This document shows positions 24,653 through 33,230 of a stretch of DNA of 64,000 nucleotides, piece by piece. The position numbers and the translations under genes were made by a program. Positions within the stretch are counted from its first letter, which is position 1. Every line of letters starts with the position of its first letter. This DNA comes from GCA-2731375 sp002731375 (GTDB taxonomy: Bacteria; Pseudomonadota; Alphaproteobacteria; GCA-2731375), in contig JASMDX010000059.1 in assembly GCA_030752605.1 (NCBI GenBank), positions 1-64,000 on the forward strand, read 5' to 3'. The notes beneath the pieces were generated by a model. That model was not told the DNA's origin, did no database searches, and was given only the letters and a program-made list of their open reading frames with translations.

Positions 24653-25930
24653 CTATTCAGGAGAGGTGTCTTGTTGTTGCACCAATAATTGCGGCGGTGT
24701 TTTAAGAAACAGGAAGGCGGCGATGGCGCAACCGGCCGGGTAAAGCGCCAAGAGCAACAAGGTCTCGCTATAACTGCCGAACGTATCGAAGGCGATGGCC
24801 AGCGGCATGGGCCCGATGGAGGCACCGGTCACGCCGATCATCTGGCCGGTACCCTGAATGGCGCCCAAATGCTTGCGGCCGAAATAGCGCGGCCAGACAT
24901 AGCCGAAGAAGGTCATGGTGCAGCCATTGTTCAGGCCGAAGGCAACGGCGTAGATCATGGCCGAGAACAGGTCGTGGACCTGGGACGCGCTGGTTAGGGA
25001 TGTCACCATGACGATCAGGCCAAAGGTGAATACCCGGTGCGTCGGGAAACGGTCGAGGGCGCGGCCGACCAAGGGAATGGCGATGATCATGACCAGCGCG
25101 GAAATGGGAAATATTCGCGCCGCCGCCGCTTCACTTAGGCCTTGGGTGGTCAGGATCGAGACCTGGAAGAAATGTAGTGAGGTGACCAGCATGGACATTC
25201 CGAACAGGCCGGCGCAGAGAACCCAGAAGGTCGAGGTCGCCAAGGCCTCGCGCAAGGTCAAACCATGCTCGGAGGCGGAGGTATCCTCGCGGCCTGCGGC
25301 CGCTGTGTCGCCATCAGGCAGTAGATCGAGGTCCTCGGGCCGGTTATGAACCAGGAACAGTACGGGGGGCAGCATCAACACCCAGGTGCTCACCCCCAGC
25401 CAGAACCAGGCTTCGCGCCAGCCCACCGTATCGATCAGCCATTGTGACAGCGGTGGATGCACGGCCATAGAGGCGGAAAAACCTATTGCCATGAGGCCCA
25501 GGGCAAAGCCGCGCTTGCGGTTGAACCAATGGGAAATGATGTTGGAGCTGGTCAGCATTAGACTACCCTGACCAAGGAACCGTAGGGCAGCGAAGCCGAT
25601 CGCCAGCCACAAGAAGCCAGCGGCGGCGCCAAAGGCCGCGCAGGCCAGACCCAGCAGCAGGCTGACGCCCAGCAGCATCCGGCGCGGGCCGATCCGGTCC
25701 AGTAACCTCCCCATCCAAGGCAAGCCAAAGGCGGCAACCAGGGTGGCGAAGGCATAGGCGGATGAAACGGTGGTGGCGGAAAGGCCCAGATCGGCCTGGA
25801 TATGAACCAGAAAGACGCTAAAGGTATGGGACTGCCCCGGACCCGAGACAAATATACCCAAGGCAGCCACGGCCAAGATGACCCAGCCGTAAAAGAAACG
25901 GCGATTGATACTCAGAGCCAGAGATTTCAT
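24653..25930 (-). CDS. MFS transporter, monocarboxylate/OFA-like
   Basis: This inner-membrane permease of 425 residues has 12 predicted helices. It opens with INRRFFYGWVILAVAALGIF and GPGQSHTFSVFLVHIQADLGLS, a pattern of the monocarboxylate/oxalate-formate antiporter-like group. GLPWMGRLLDRIGPRRML is the loop 2-3 signature, and NRKRGFALGLMAIGFS is also present. The substrate is probably an organic anion, which is inferred from the group. The ATG at 25930 (MKSLALSINRRFF) is preferred over a start 20 codons upstream. Confidence 0.85.
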   Translation of the reverse strand: MKSLALSINRRFFYGWVILAVAALGIFVSGPGQSHTFSVFLVHIQADLGLSATTVSSAYAFATLVAAFGLPWMGRLLDRIGPRRMLLGVSLLLGLACAAFGAAAGFLWLAIGFAALRFLGQGSLMLTSSNIISHWFNRKRGFALGLMAIGFSASMAVHPPLSQWLIDTVGWREAWFWLGVSTWVLMLPPVLFLVHNRPEDLDLLPDGDTAAAGREDTSASEHGLTLREALATSTFWVLCAGLFGMSMLVTSLHFFQVSILTTQGLSEAAAARIFPISALVMIIAIPLVGRALDRFPTHRVFTFGLIVMVTSLTSASQVHDLFSAMIYAVAFGLNNGCTMTFFGYVWPRYFGRKHLGAIQGTGQMIGVTGASIGPMPLAIAFDTFGSYSETLLLLALYPAGCAIAAFLFLKTPPQLLVQQQDTSPE

Positions 25931-25991
25931 TGTGGGGCTGGCCGTCCAAACTAATGCGCCGGGCGGAACCAGCCCGAATGCGAATAACACC

Positions 25992-26046
25992 AGTGCTGCT
26001 TATAGCACTATATTCACGACAAGCGCTTTAGGTATTATTTAGCGCT
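25992..26046. promoter_or_regulatory. Inverted repeats upstream of the MFS gene (candidate operators)
   Basis: A perfect repeat AGTGCT (25992-25997)/AGCACT (26004-26009) with a 6-bp spacer lies 62 bp before the MFS start. Two palindromic AGCGCT hexamers (26022-26027 and 26041-26046) stand 19 bp apart behind it. Such dyads in an AT-rich promoter gap suit a dimeric regulator, but none is encoded beside it. Confidence 0.35.
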
Positions 26047-26102
26047 ATTCTAAATAGCCTGGAATTCGTTATAGGCTGGATGGCCTAATCAAAGATGACC
26101 AA

Positions 26103-26133
26103 CGAAAAAGAAAGGGGACGCTGTGGCGCCCCC
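26103..26133 (-). terminator. Rho-independent terminator of the KAS/thiolase operon
   Basis: Read leftward, GGGGGCGC pairs with GCGTCCCC around a CACA loop (26114-26133, one G-U pair), followed by TTTCTTTTTC at 26104-26113. It lies 36 bp beyond the thiolase stop. Confidence 0.85.
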
Positions 26134-26169
26134 TTCCAAATCGTCGCTAATCGCGGTTGAAAAACCGTA

Positions 26170-27372
26170 TCAGGCGCCCTCGCGGCCGATAATGGCCACC
26201 GAAGAGACGTTCTGATGCGGCTGACCGCCGAGATTATGGGTCATCCCGAAGGTCGGATCCTTCAACTGGCGCGGGCCGGCCCGGCCAAGGAGCTGGTTGT
26301 ACATTTCGTACAGCATCCGCAGGCCGGAAGCACCGATGGGGTGGCCAAAGCATTTCAGGCCGCCATCGATCTGGCATGGCACCTGGCCGTCGGCATTGTA
26401 GAAACCGTCGAGGACATCGCGCCAGGCTTCGCCTTCGTTGGAGATGTAGAGATCTTCCATGGTCACCATCTCGGTGATCGAGAAGCAGTCATGGCACTCG
26501 AACATGGAGATCTGATCCCGTGGCTTCTCGATGCCCGCCTCTTTATAGGCCCGCTCGGAGGCCTTGCGGGTGGTCAGGAAGTAGCTGCCGTCCCAGGAGT
26601 TATGGCCCGATTCCTGACCATTCGAGACTGCCAATTGCAGCGCCTTGACGGTGATCCGGTCGGTTTTGCCCAAAGATTTGGCAATTTCCGGCGTGGTCAC
26701 GATAGCGCAGGCGGACCCATCCGAGACGCCGCAGCAATCAAACAGACCCAAGGGGGCCGCGATCATTGGTGCGTTCAAGACCGTATCCAAGGGGATCTCT
26801 TTTTGCAGATGCGCCTTGGGGTTCTTGGCGCCGTTGGCATGGCTTTTCACCGAGATGGTACCGATGGCTTTCTTCACCGTATCCATGTCAACGCCATGCT
26901 TTTCGGAATAAGCGGTCGCCAACTGGGCGAAACCGCCGGGAGCCGAGCCGTTATTCTTGATCATGTCGTTGAGGGGGCCGGAGCCGCGCTGGGGCAGGCC
27001 GCCATAGCCGGTGTCCTTCAGTTTTTCGACACCAACCGCCAGGGCGATATCGGCCGCGCCGGAGGCTACCGCATAAACGGCGCCGCGGAAGGCTTCCGTC
27101 CCTGAGGCGCAGAAGTTCTCGACCCGGGTCACGGGAATATTGGGCAGGCGCAGGGCCACGGAAAGCGGCACGCCGGATTTGCCCACATGCACTTCCTCGA
27201 TCGCTGTGGCGAACCAGGCCGCATCGATCTGGCTGGTTTCAATGCCCGCATCGACCAGGGCTTCCTGATAGGCTTCAACGATCAAATCTTCGGCATCGCA
27301 GTCCCAACGTTCCCCGAATTTCGAGCAACCCATGCCAAGAATAGCGACTTTATCTCTAATACCTGAGGCCAT
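26170..27372 (-). CDS. Thiolase-fold acyl-CoA acyltransferase, SCP2-thiolase-like
   Basis: The 400-residue protein has the thiolase fold. The nucleophile Cys88 lies in VENFCASGTEAFRGA. The histidine motif GHPIGASG is near 345, and the last motif THNLGGQ replaces the second thiolase cysteine by His, as in SCP2-type thiolases. AILGMGCSKFGERWDCDAEDLI at the start is also typical of that group. These enzymes cleave or form 3-oxoacyl-CoA. The gene follows the KAS-fold/DUF35 gene by 21 nt with a clear AGGAG site, so the two products probably work as a complex. In several known thiolases the DUF35 partner is a separate subunit (for example BbsA with BbsB). Confidence 0.9.
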   Translation of the reverse strand: MASGIRDKVAILGMGCSKFGERWDCDAEDLIVEAYQEALVDAGIETSQIDAAWFATAIEEVHVGKSGVPLSVALRLPNIPVTRVENFCASGTEAFRGAVYAVASGAADIALAVGVEKLKDTGYGGLPQRGSGPLNDMIKNNGSAPGGFAQLATAYSEKHGVDMDTVKKAIGTISVKSHANGAKNPKAHLQKEIPLDTVLNAPMIAAPLGLFDCCGVSDGSACAIVTTPEIAKSLGKTDRITVKALQLAVSNGQESGHNSWDGSYFLTTRKASERAYKEAGIEKPRDQISMFECHDCFSITEMVTMEDLYISNEGEAWRDVLDGFYNADGQVPCQIDGGLKCFGHPIGASGLRMLYEMYNQLLGRAGPRQLKDPTFGMTHNLGGQPHQNVSSVAIIGREGA

Positions 27373-27393
27373 TTTTCGTTCTCCTTATACCGC

Positions 27394-28839
27394 CTAAATC
27401 TTCGGCGCTGCTTTCCAGTAATACTTGTTGAAATTACGCTTTTCGTCGGCCGCCTTGATGCGGAACACCATGCGGAATTCGTCGCCGACCGCCACGCCGC
27501 CTTCGTCAACGTCGGTGAAGTCGGCCATCATGCGGCCGCCCTCGCCAAATGTGACCATGCCGAAATGGTGAGGCGGGTCCGGTGCGTAGGTCAGGTTATC
27601 GGCTGTCCAGGACTGGATCATGGCGGAGGTTTCCGACATCCGGTGATCTTCCTGTGTGTTGATGGCGCCGCAATTTGGGTTCACGCAAATCCGGGCTTTC
27701 GGATATTGTACGGTGCCGCATTGTTCGCACTTGCCGCCAACGAAACCGATGACCATTTCCTTGTTTCGGTACAACGTGGTCAGCGCGGTCTGTTTGTCCG
27801 TTTCCGAACGCAGGCCTCCGTCCTGTTCCACCAGGTTATTAAAGGCCAGGAACTTGTTGTAGTTGGTTTCTTCCTTGCGGTGCGCCAGATGACCCTTGAT
27901 GCCCTGCCGGTTCGACATGGTGGACAACTTGTCCGTAGTGCGGAAGACCAGGGCGTCGCAGCCCTGACCCCAGCCGACCACCATGATGGTTTCGCCCGGT
28001 TTGGCATCCTGCAGGCAATCAACCAGCATGACCAGGGCGTGGGCGGTTCCCGCCTCGCCCATCACATTGTGCAGATTGTCCCGCGTTGCTTCGGCTTTAA
28101 TGCCGCACGACTTGGCCACCATTCCGGCAATGTTGCGGATGGTGCCGGGCATTACGAAATGATCAATGTCGCCGGCGCCAAGACCTGTGTTCTCCAGAGC
28201 CGCTTGCACCGCTTCCGGCACGATCTTCATGTAGCCTTCGTCGCGGATCCAGCGTTCTTCCCAGTTATAGTCGAAGTCAGCGTTCTGGCCCCGATAGTGA
28301 TCGACGAAATCCACCGCGATCTGACCGGCGCCGAGATATTCGGCGACCAAATCGTCACTGCCCAACAAAAGCGCCGCACCGCCGTCGCCATACATCAGCT
28401 CGTTGGTATTGGCTGTCTGGCTGCGCCGGTGTTCGCCAGTGGCGAACAGGGCGCTGCCTCCGGTACCCTGGGCCACGCTCAAGGCGTTGATCAAGCCGGA
28501 GGTCGCCGAGCGTTGGGACGAGGTAATATCCATCGTCATCATGTTCTGGCCCAGGTTCAGGGCGGTGCCCAGAACGCCTGAATTCTGCCGGTCCGTGAAC
28601 GGCAGTGTTGTCGAGGCCAGATAAATAGCCTTGATGTCGTCGGGCCGAGCCTTGTCCAGGCAATCGCGGGATGCTTCGACCGCCATGGTCAGGGCATCCT
28701 CGTCCCAATTGCACATGGAGCGTTCGCCCTTGCTGTACGCCTTGAGGGCGCCATTGAACCAGCTCACATTCTCTAGAATGACGCTTCTCGGCAGCCGCCG
28801 CCTGGGCACATAGCCGCCGTACGCTGTAATACCTACCAT
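27394..28839 (-). CDS. KASIII/HMG-CoA-synthase-fold protein fused to a DUF35 zinc-ribbon/OB domain; catalytic residues apparently lost
   Basis: The 481-residue protein joins a thiolase-superfamily fold (about 1-300) to a C-terminal DUF35 module (about 345-481). It opens ITAYGGYVPRRRLPRS, like HMG-CoA synthase and KAS III. The usual Cys site reads DITSSQRSATSG with Gln109 at the Cys position. The His region reads HFVMPGTIRN with Pro231 at the His position, and the Asn region reads GEAGTA. The zinc ribbon has Cys371, Cys374, Cys385 and Cys390. It heads an operon with an SCP2-type thiolase that keeps its cysteine, so it may be a structural or acyl-channelling partner, or a decarboxylase of the KS-Q kind. 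The alignment is by eye. Confidence 0.8.
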   Translation of the reverse strand: MVGITAYGGYVPRRRLPRSVILENVSWFNGALKAYSKGERSMCNWDEDALTMAVEASRDCLDKARPDDIKAIYLASTTLPFTDRQNSGVLGTALNLGQNMMTMDITSSQRSATSGLINALSVAQGTGGSALFATGEHRRSQTANTNELMYGDGGAALLLGSDDLVAEYLGAGQIAVDFVDHYRGQNADFDYNWEERWIRDEGYMKIVPEAVQAALENTGLGAGDIDHFVMPGTIRNIAGMVAKSCGIKAEATRDNLHNVMGEAGTAHALVMLVDCLQDAKPGETIMVVGWGQGCDALVFRTTDKLSTMSNRQGIKGHLAHRKEETNYNKFLAFNNLVEQDGGLRSETDKQTALTTLYRNKEMVIGFVGGKCEQCGTVQYPKARICVNPNCGAINTQEDHRMSETSAMIQSWTADNLTYAPDPPHHFGMVTFGEGGRMMADFTDVDEGGVAVGDEFRMVFRIKAADEKRNFNKYYWKAAPKI

Positions 28840-29417
28840 TCGCTCTTCCCTTCACGGGGCCGGCAACGCCAAGGGCAATGCCAAGGATACCATCAGCCCG
28901 CACAATTATTGCATTGTGTATTCAAATCTAATTTACCAGAGCTGGGTTCTTCGTCAAGGAAAGCACCTGAGCCATGTCAGTTTCATCAACCTTGCAAAAC
29001 TAGCTTGGGCTTCAACTTATGTGTTGACCAATTCGAAAATGGTGGTGGAATGGCAACTAAATTCTAGTTTTGGCAATAGACCCATGGGGCCAGAAATGCT
29101 CTTTATCTGTGGTTATGGATGCATCAAGCAAATACGTGGGCTGGACTAAGCCGTCCGTAGGTGATGGCGTGTGGGAACTATTTCGGTGTCATCCGGGCAT
29201 TCCGGTGCAGGTTCATTCGGTTCTCTCCTCAAGGCTTCTGTCTTCACAAACGTCAGATTTTCGGAAGAAGGATCGAATGAACATCCTTGTGAGAACTCAC
29301 ATCTAGAACTTCGGCTTCAGACGCTTGCCGATTAGTGGCAGCAACGCGGACGTTAACCTTTTCGCCCATTTTTTGAGGAATGTTTCGGAGGAACGCTGCC
29401 GCGCCCGGCATCCGCGA
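28840..29417. other. 578-bp intergenic region without a recognised gene
   Basis: This gap between the DHA2-type transporter and the KAS/DUF35 gene is clearly more AT-rich than its surroundings from 28900 to 29110. It must contain the leftward promoter of the KAS/thiolase operon near 28840-28930. Short open frames on the plus strand (29070-29306) match no family I know. No hairpin with a T-tract, tRNA or repeat was seen. It may be decayed coding DNA. Confidence 0.4.
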
Positions 29418-30914
29418 CTATTGCGGTTTCGGTGGGCGGACGGCGAGGATCAGGGGCATGGCGACCAATGCCGTCAGGGCGAAGAACATGAAGGCGTTCA
29501 AATAGCCGATCATCTGGGACTGGCGGCCGATCTCGTGCACCATGGGCAGGGCTTGTTGCACACTGGGCGCTGCCGTCTCCAGACCCCACAGCGCCGGGCG
29601 GCCCGGTTGTACGCGCTCGGCGATCTCGGCGTAGGATATTTTCGAGGTTCTGAGCGCCACTGCTACGGACAGCGAGATATGTACCGAGCTGCCGAACAGG
29701 CGCAGCAAATGAAACAGCGAACTGACCAGCGGGAACTTGTCCGGCGTCACCGCGCCCATGTTGATCACCAACAAAGGCACCCAGACAAAGCCGATGCCCA
29801 GGCCGGAGACGAAACCGGTCCAGGCGAGCTGGAAATAGGTTACGTTGATATCGAAGCTGGCCATCGCCCAGCCGGTCCAGATTTGCGCGCCAAAGCCCAA
29901 GGTAAGCCAGATTCGCGGATCGTAACGTGACCCCCAGAGCAGGGTGACGAAACCGAGCATCATGCCCAGGCCGCGGATAGCCAGCAGAACACCGATGGTG
30001 TCTTCGGGGTAGCCACGAAGTTGCTGCAACATGTTGGGCAGGAGCACCAATGGTGAATAGCTCAACATACCGAAGGCTGCGACCAGCAACAGGCCGATCA
30101 CCAGGTCGCGGTTGGCCAGAACACGGAGATCAATGTATGGCTGGCGCCAGGTCAGGCTGTGGATGACGAAGAGGTACAGGCAAAACAGGCCGGCCAGGCA
30201 TTCCAGAACAATTTCCGTGGAGTCGAACCAATCGTTGCGCTCACCCCGGTCAACCATCAACTGGAAACAGGCGATCGCAATGGACAAAAAGATAAAACCG
30301 CGCAGGTCCAGGCGGTTGCGACTTTCTGGTTCATCGCGGGGAATCACGGCAATGACCCCTAGGCAGGCCACGATCGCGAACGGCATGCAGAAATAGAACA
30401 CCGCGCGCCAACCATATTCTTCGGTCAGGATGCCGCCCAGCCAAGGTCCAATCATCGGTCCAATGGTGACCCCGATGCCGAAGATCGAGGTTATTACGCC
30501 GTGCCTCTCACGTGGATACGAGGCCATGACCAGAGCCATAGTCAGGGGCGTCAATGGTGCCCCAAACGTACCTTGAATGGCGCGAAACAGCACCAGAGAT
30601 TCAAGGTTCGGCGCTAATGCACAGGCCAGCGTGGCAAGGGAAAAACCAATTGTCGAGATCACGATCAAACGGCGCGAGCCAAAACGATCGTTCAGCCAGC
30701 CGGTCGCCGGCAATCCAACCGCGTTGGCTACCAGATATGAGGTCACCACCCAGGCGACCTGATCACGTGTCGCCGATAGTGAACCCTGGATCTGTGGTAG
30801 GGAGACGTTGGCGATGGTGATGGTCATGGCGAGTAGGAAAACAACCAGCACACAGGCCGCCAGCAGGGCGACCCGGCTGCTGTTGTCGAGCGCTGTCTGT
30901 TCCGCCACGGCCAT
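29418..30914 (-). CDS. DHA2-family (EmrB/QacA-like) MFS drug transporter
   Basis: The 498-residue protein has about 14 hydrophobic segments. ITIANVSLPQIQGSLSATRDQVAWVVTSYLVANAVGLPATGWLNDRFGSRR covers the family's helix 1 to loop 2-3 signature, and IGPMIGPWLGGILTEEYGWR is motif C. This is the pattern of EmrB-type proton-driven exporters. No EmrA-like membrane-fusion partner is next to it. The ATG at 30914 (MAVAEQTALD) is preferred; a longer form would add 14 residues. It diverges from the phosphotransferase genes. Confidence 0.88.
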   Translation of the reverse strand: MAVAEQTALDNSSRVALLAACVLVVFLLAMTITIANVSLPQIQGSLSATRDQVAWVVTSYLVANAVGLPATGWLNDRFGSRRLIVISTIGFSLATLACALAPNLESLVLFRAIQGTFGAPLTPLTMALVMASYPRERHGVITSIFGIGVTIGPMIGPWLGGILTEEYGWRAVFYFCMPFAIVACLGVIAVIPRDEPESRNRLDLRGFIFLSIAIACFQLMVDRGERNDWFDSTEIVLECLAGLFCLYLFVIHSLTWRQPYIDLRVLANRDLVIGLLLVAAFGMLSYSPLVLLPNMLQQLRGYPEDTIGVLLAIRGLGMMLGFVTLLWGSRYDPRIWLTLGFGAQIWTGWAMASFDINVTYFQLAWTGFVSGLGIGFVWVPLLVINMGAVTPDKFPLVSSLFHLLRLFGSSVHISLSVAVALRTSKISYAEIAERVQPGRPALWGLETAAPSVQQALPMVHEIGRQSQMIGYLNAFMFFALTALVAMPLILAVRPPKPQ

Positions 30915-31044
30915 ACGCACACACCTGGTCCCTGAATGGGAGATCAAGGCTAGCACGCCGTGCCTCGTGCCGCCAACGGGACAAAATTTTTCCCCTCAAA
31001 CTGTGTGAACCCGGCCCAATGATGCTCTACACTAGTGCTATGTA

Positions 31045-31058
31045 GTACATCATTGTAC
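31045..31058. promoter_or_regulatory. Short palindrome upstream of the phosphotransferase genes
   Basis: GTACA-TCAT-TGTAC is a perfect 5-bp dyad in the divergent gap, 28 bp before the ATG at 31087. It could be an operator shared by the exporter and the phosphotransferases. Evidence is the dyad alone. Confidence 0.3.
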
Positions 31059-31086
31059 GAGTCACGGGGCCGGGAGAGCCAATGTC

Positions 31087-32151
31087 ATGAGCGACCTTCA
31101 ATTACAATTCGCCGGCACCCAAGATGTCTTGGAACAGCACCGCATAGACGTGGATCGGCTGCAAACCTATATGCAAGAACACGTGGCGGGTTTCTCGGGC
31201 AATATTGAGTTGAGCCAATTCAAGGGCGGACAGTCCAATCCCACCTACCGCATTGACGCGGACGGCCAATCCTATGTTTTGCGCCGCAAGCCGCCAGGCG
31301 TTTTGCTGCCCTCGGCCCATGCGGTGGACCGGGAATACCGTGTCATCACCGCCCTGGCGGACACGGATGTGCCGGCGCCCAGGACCTATTGCCTGTGCGA
31401 GGACGAAAGCGTTATCGGCACTATTTTCTACATCATGGAGATGGTGCAGGGCCGTATTCTGTGGGATTCCACCCTACCCGGAATGAGCCGGGAGGAGCGC
31501 GGCCAGATCTACCGCTCCATGAACGAGGCCATGGCCGCCCTGCACAGGGTCGACTATGAAGCCATCGGCCTGGGCGATTTCGGCAAGGTCGGTGAATACC
31601 GGGAACGACAGATCCACCGTTGGAGCAAGACCTACCGGATTTCGGAAATGGATACGATCCCTGAAATGGACCGGCTGATCGAATGGCTGCCCAAGAATAT
31701 TCCTAGCGGTGACGAAACAACCCTGATTCATGGCGATTTCCGCATGGACAACATGGTTTTCCATCCCACTGAGCCCAAGGTGGTCGCCCTGCTGGATTGG
31801 GAATTGGCAACCCTGGGGCATCCGGTGGGGGATTTTACCTACACCATGATGGGCTGGCGCCTGGACAAGGATCTGTTCCGCGGCATCGCCGACGCGGATA
31901 TCGAGGGTCTGGGCATCCCAACCGAGGAACAGCATATTGCGCACTACTGCACATTGACCGGGCGCGATGGAATTCCCGATCTGGAATGGTATTTTGCTTA
32001 TAATATGTTCCGCTTGGCGGCCATTCTGCAGGGCATTGCAAAGCGGGCCGCGGATGGTACGGCGGCCTCGGAACATGCCGTGGAACAGGGCCGCCGGGCC
32101 CGTCCTTTGGCCGAGGTGGCTTGGAAGCAAGTTGAGAAGCTGGCTGGTTAG
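31087..32151 (+). CDS. Phosphotransferase family protein (APH/choline-kinase fold, ACAD10/11-N-like), copy 1
   Basis: The 354-residue protein has the aminoglycoside-phosphotransferase/kinase fold: FKGGQSNPTYRI (glycine loop), YVLRRKPPG (ATP lysine), ALADTDVPAPRTY, the catalytic loop LIHGDFRMDNMVFHP and the metal aspartate in ALLDWELATLGHP. This subgroup matches the N-terminal kinase domain of ACAD10/11, which phosphorylates 4-hydroxyacyl-CoA, so a hydroxyacyl-CoA kinase role is plausible. It is followed 33 bp later by a paralogue with the same layout. GGGAGAG serves as ribosome-binding site. Confidence 0.87.
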   Translation: MSDLQLQFAGTQDVLEQHRIDVDRLQTYMQEHVAGFSGNIELSQFKGGQSNPTYRIDADGQSYVLRRKPPGVLLPSAHAVDREYRVITALADTDVPAPRTYCLCEDESVIGTIFYIMEMVQGRILWDSTLPGMSREERGQIYRSMNEAMAALHRVDYEAIGLGDFGKVGEYRERQIHRWSKTYRISEMDTIPEMDRLIEWLPKNIPSGDETTLIHGDFRMDNMVFHPTEPKVVALLDWELATLGHPVGDFTYTMMGWRLDKDLFRGIADADIEGLGIPTEEQHIAHYCTLTGRDGIPDLEWYFAYNMFRLAAILQGIAKRAADGTAASEHAVEQGRRARPLAEVAWKQVEKLAG

Positions 32152-32184
32152 AGCCCACTGGTTAAAGAGTGTGACAGAAAGAGT

Positions 32185-33222
32185 ATGATCGAGATGAGTA
32201 ACTATCAGAACGAAACCATCCCCGTGCGCGAGGCGCACCGCCTGGATGAAGAAAAGCTGCGGGTCTATCTGTCCGCCAACATGGATGGTATCGGCGACGA
32301 TATTGCCATGTGCCAATTCGCCGTCGGCCAATCCAACCCGACCTACATGATTTCCACCGGTGGGTGTGAATTTGTTCTGCGCAAGAAGCCGCCGGGGACC
32401 TTGCTGCCCTCGGCCCATGCCGTCGACAGGGAATACAGGATTATGACCGCCCTTAGGGACACGGATGTGCCCGTGCCCAAGACCTATCTGTTGTGTGAGG
32501 ACGAAAGTGTACTGGGCACAGCCTTTTTCGTCATGGACAAGGTGGATGGCCGGGTTCTTGATGATCAGTACGCACCAGCCTTTAGTCCGGAAGAGCGCGG
32601 CGCGGTCTATGATCACCTGCTGCAGGTTCTGGCGGCCTTCCACGCAGTGGATTATGAGGCGGTGGGCCTGGGCGATTTCGGCCGTCCCGGCAATTATTAC
32701 GAGCGCCAGATCAACCGTTGGACCAAGCAGTATCTGGCCTCGCAGACGGATGATATTGAGGCCATGATGAAATTGATGGAATGGCTGCCCAAGAACGTTC
32801 CCCAGGATGACACCACGACCCTGGTGCATGGCGACTACCGCCTGGGCAACAATATCATCCATCCCACAGAGCCCCGCATCGTCGCCGTGCTGGACTGGGA
32901 ATTGGCCACCCTGGGCCACCCCCTGGCGGATCTGGCCTATTGCTATGTTGCCTGCTTCATGGCCACGGGGGAGCTGTTGGAGCGGCTGTCGGGTTTGCCG
33001 AGTGAGGAGCAATTTATTGGCCGTTATTGCGAGCTGACCAACCGGGACGGGATTCCCGACTGGACATTTTACAAGGTTTTCCAATTGTTTCGCCTGGCGG
33101 CCATTGTTCAGGGCGTCTACAAGCGCGGCCTGGATGGTATTGCCTCGAATGCCAAGGCGGTAACCTACGGCGACAGATGCCGTGACCGGGCTAAAGCCGC
33201 CTGGGCCATGGTGCCGGAATAG
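32185..33222 (+). CDS. Phosphotransferase family protein, copy 2 (tandem paralogue)
   Basis: The 345-residue protein shares nearly every motif with the preceding gene: FAVGQSNPTYMI, FVLRKKPPGTLLPSAHAVDREY, LRDTDVPVPKTY, LVHGDYRLGNNIIHP and AVLDWELATLGHP. Identity between the two looks above 45% by eye, so they arose by duplication. Active-site residues are intact. Its role is likely similar, with a different acyl substrate. The last bases lie 8 nt before pyrF, so pyrF may be read from the same mRNA. Confidence 0.87.
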   Translation: MIEMSNYQNETIPVREAHRLDEEKLRVYLSANMDGIGDDIAMCQFAVGQSNPTYMISTGGCEFVLRKKPPGTLLPSAHAVDREYRIMTALRDTDVPVPKTYLLCEDESVLGTAFFVMDKVDGRVLDDQYAPAFSPEERGAVYDHLLQVLAAFHAVDYEAVGLGDFGRPGNYYERQINRWTKQYLASQTDDIEAMMKLMEWLPKNVPQDDTTTLVHGDYRLGNNIIHPTEPRIVAVLDWELATLGHPLADLAYCYVACFMATGELLERLSGLPSEEQFIGRYCELTNRDGIPDWTFYKVFQLFRLAAIVQGVYKRGLDGIASNAKAVTYGDRCRDRAKAAWAMVPE

Positions 33223-33230
33223 GCTTGGCA

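Noticed and set aside
29070..29306. 78-codon plus-strand frame in the 28.8-29.4 kb gap
   Set aside because: No recognisable family, no ribosome-binding site, and composition like non-coding DNA.
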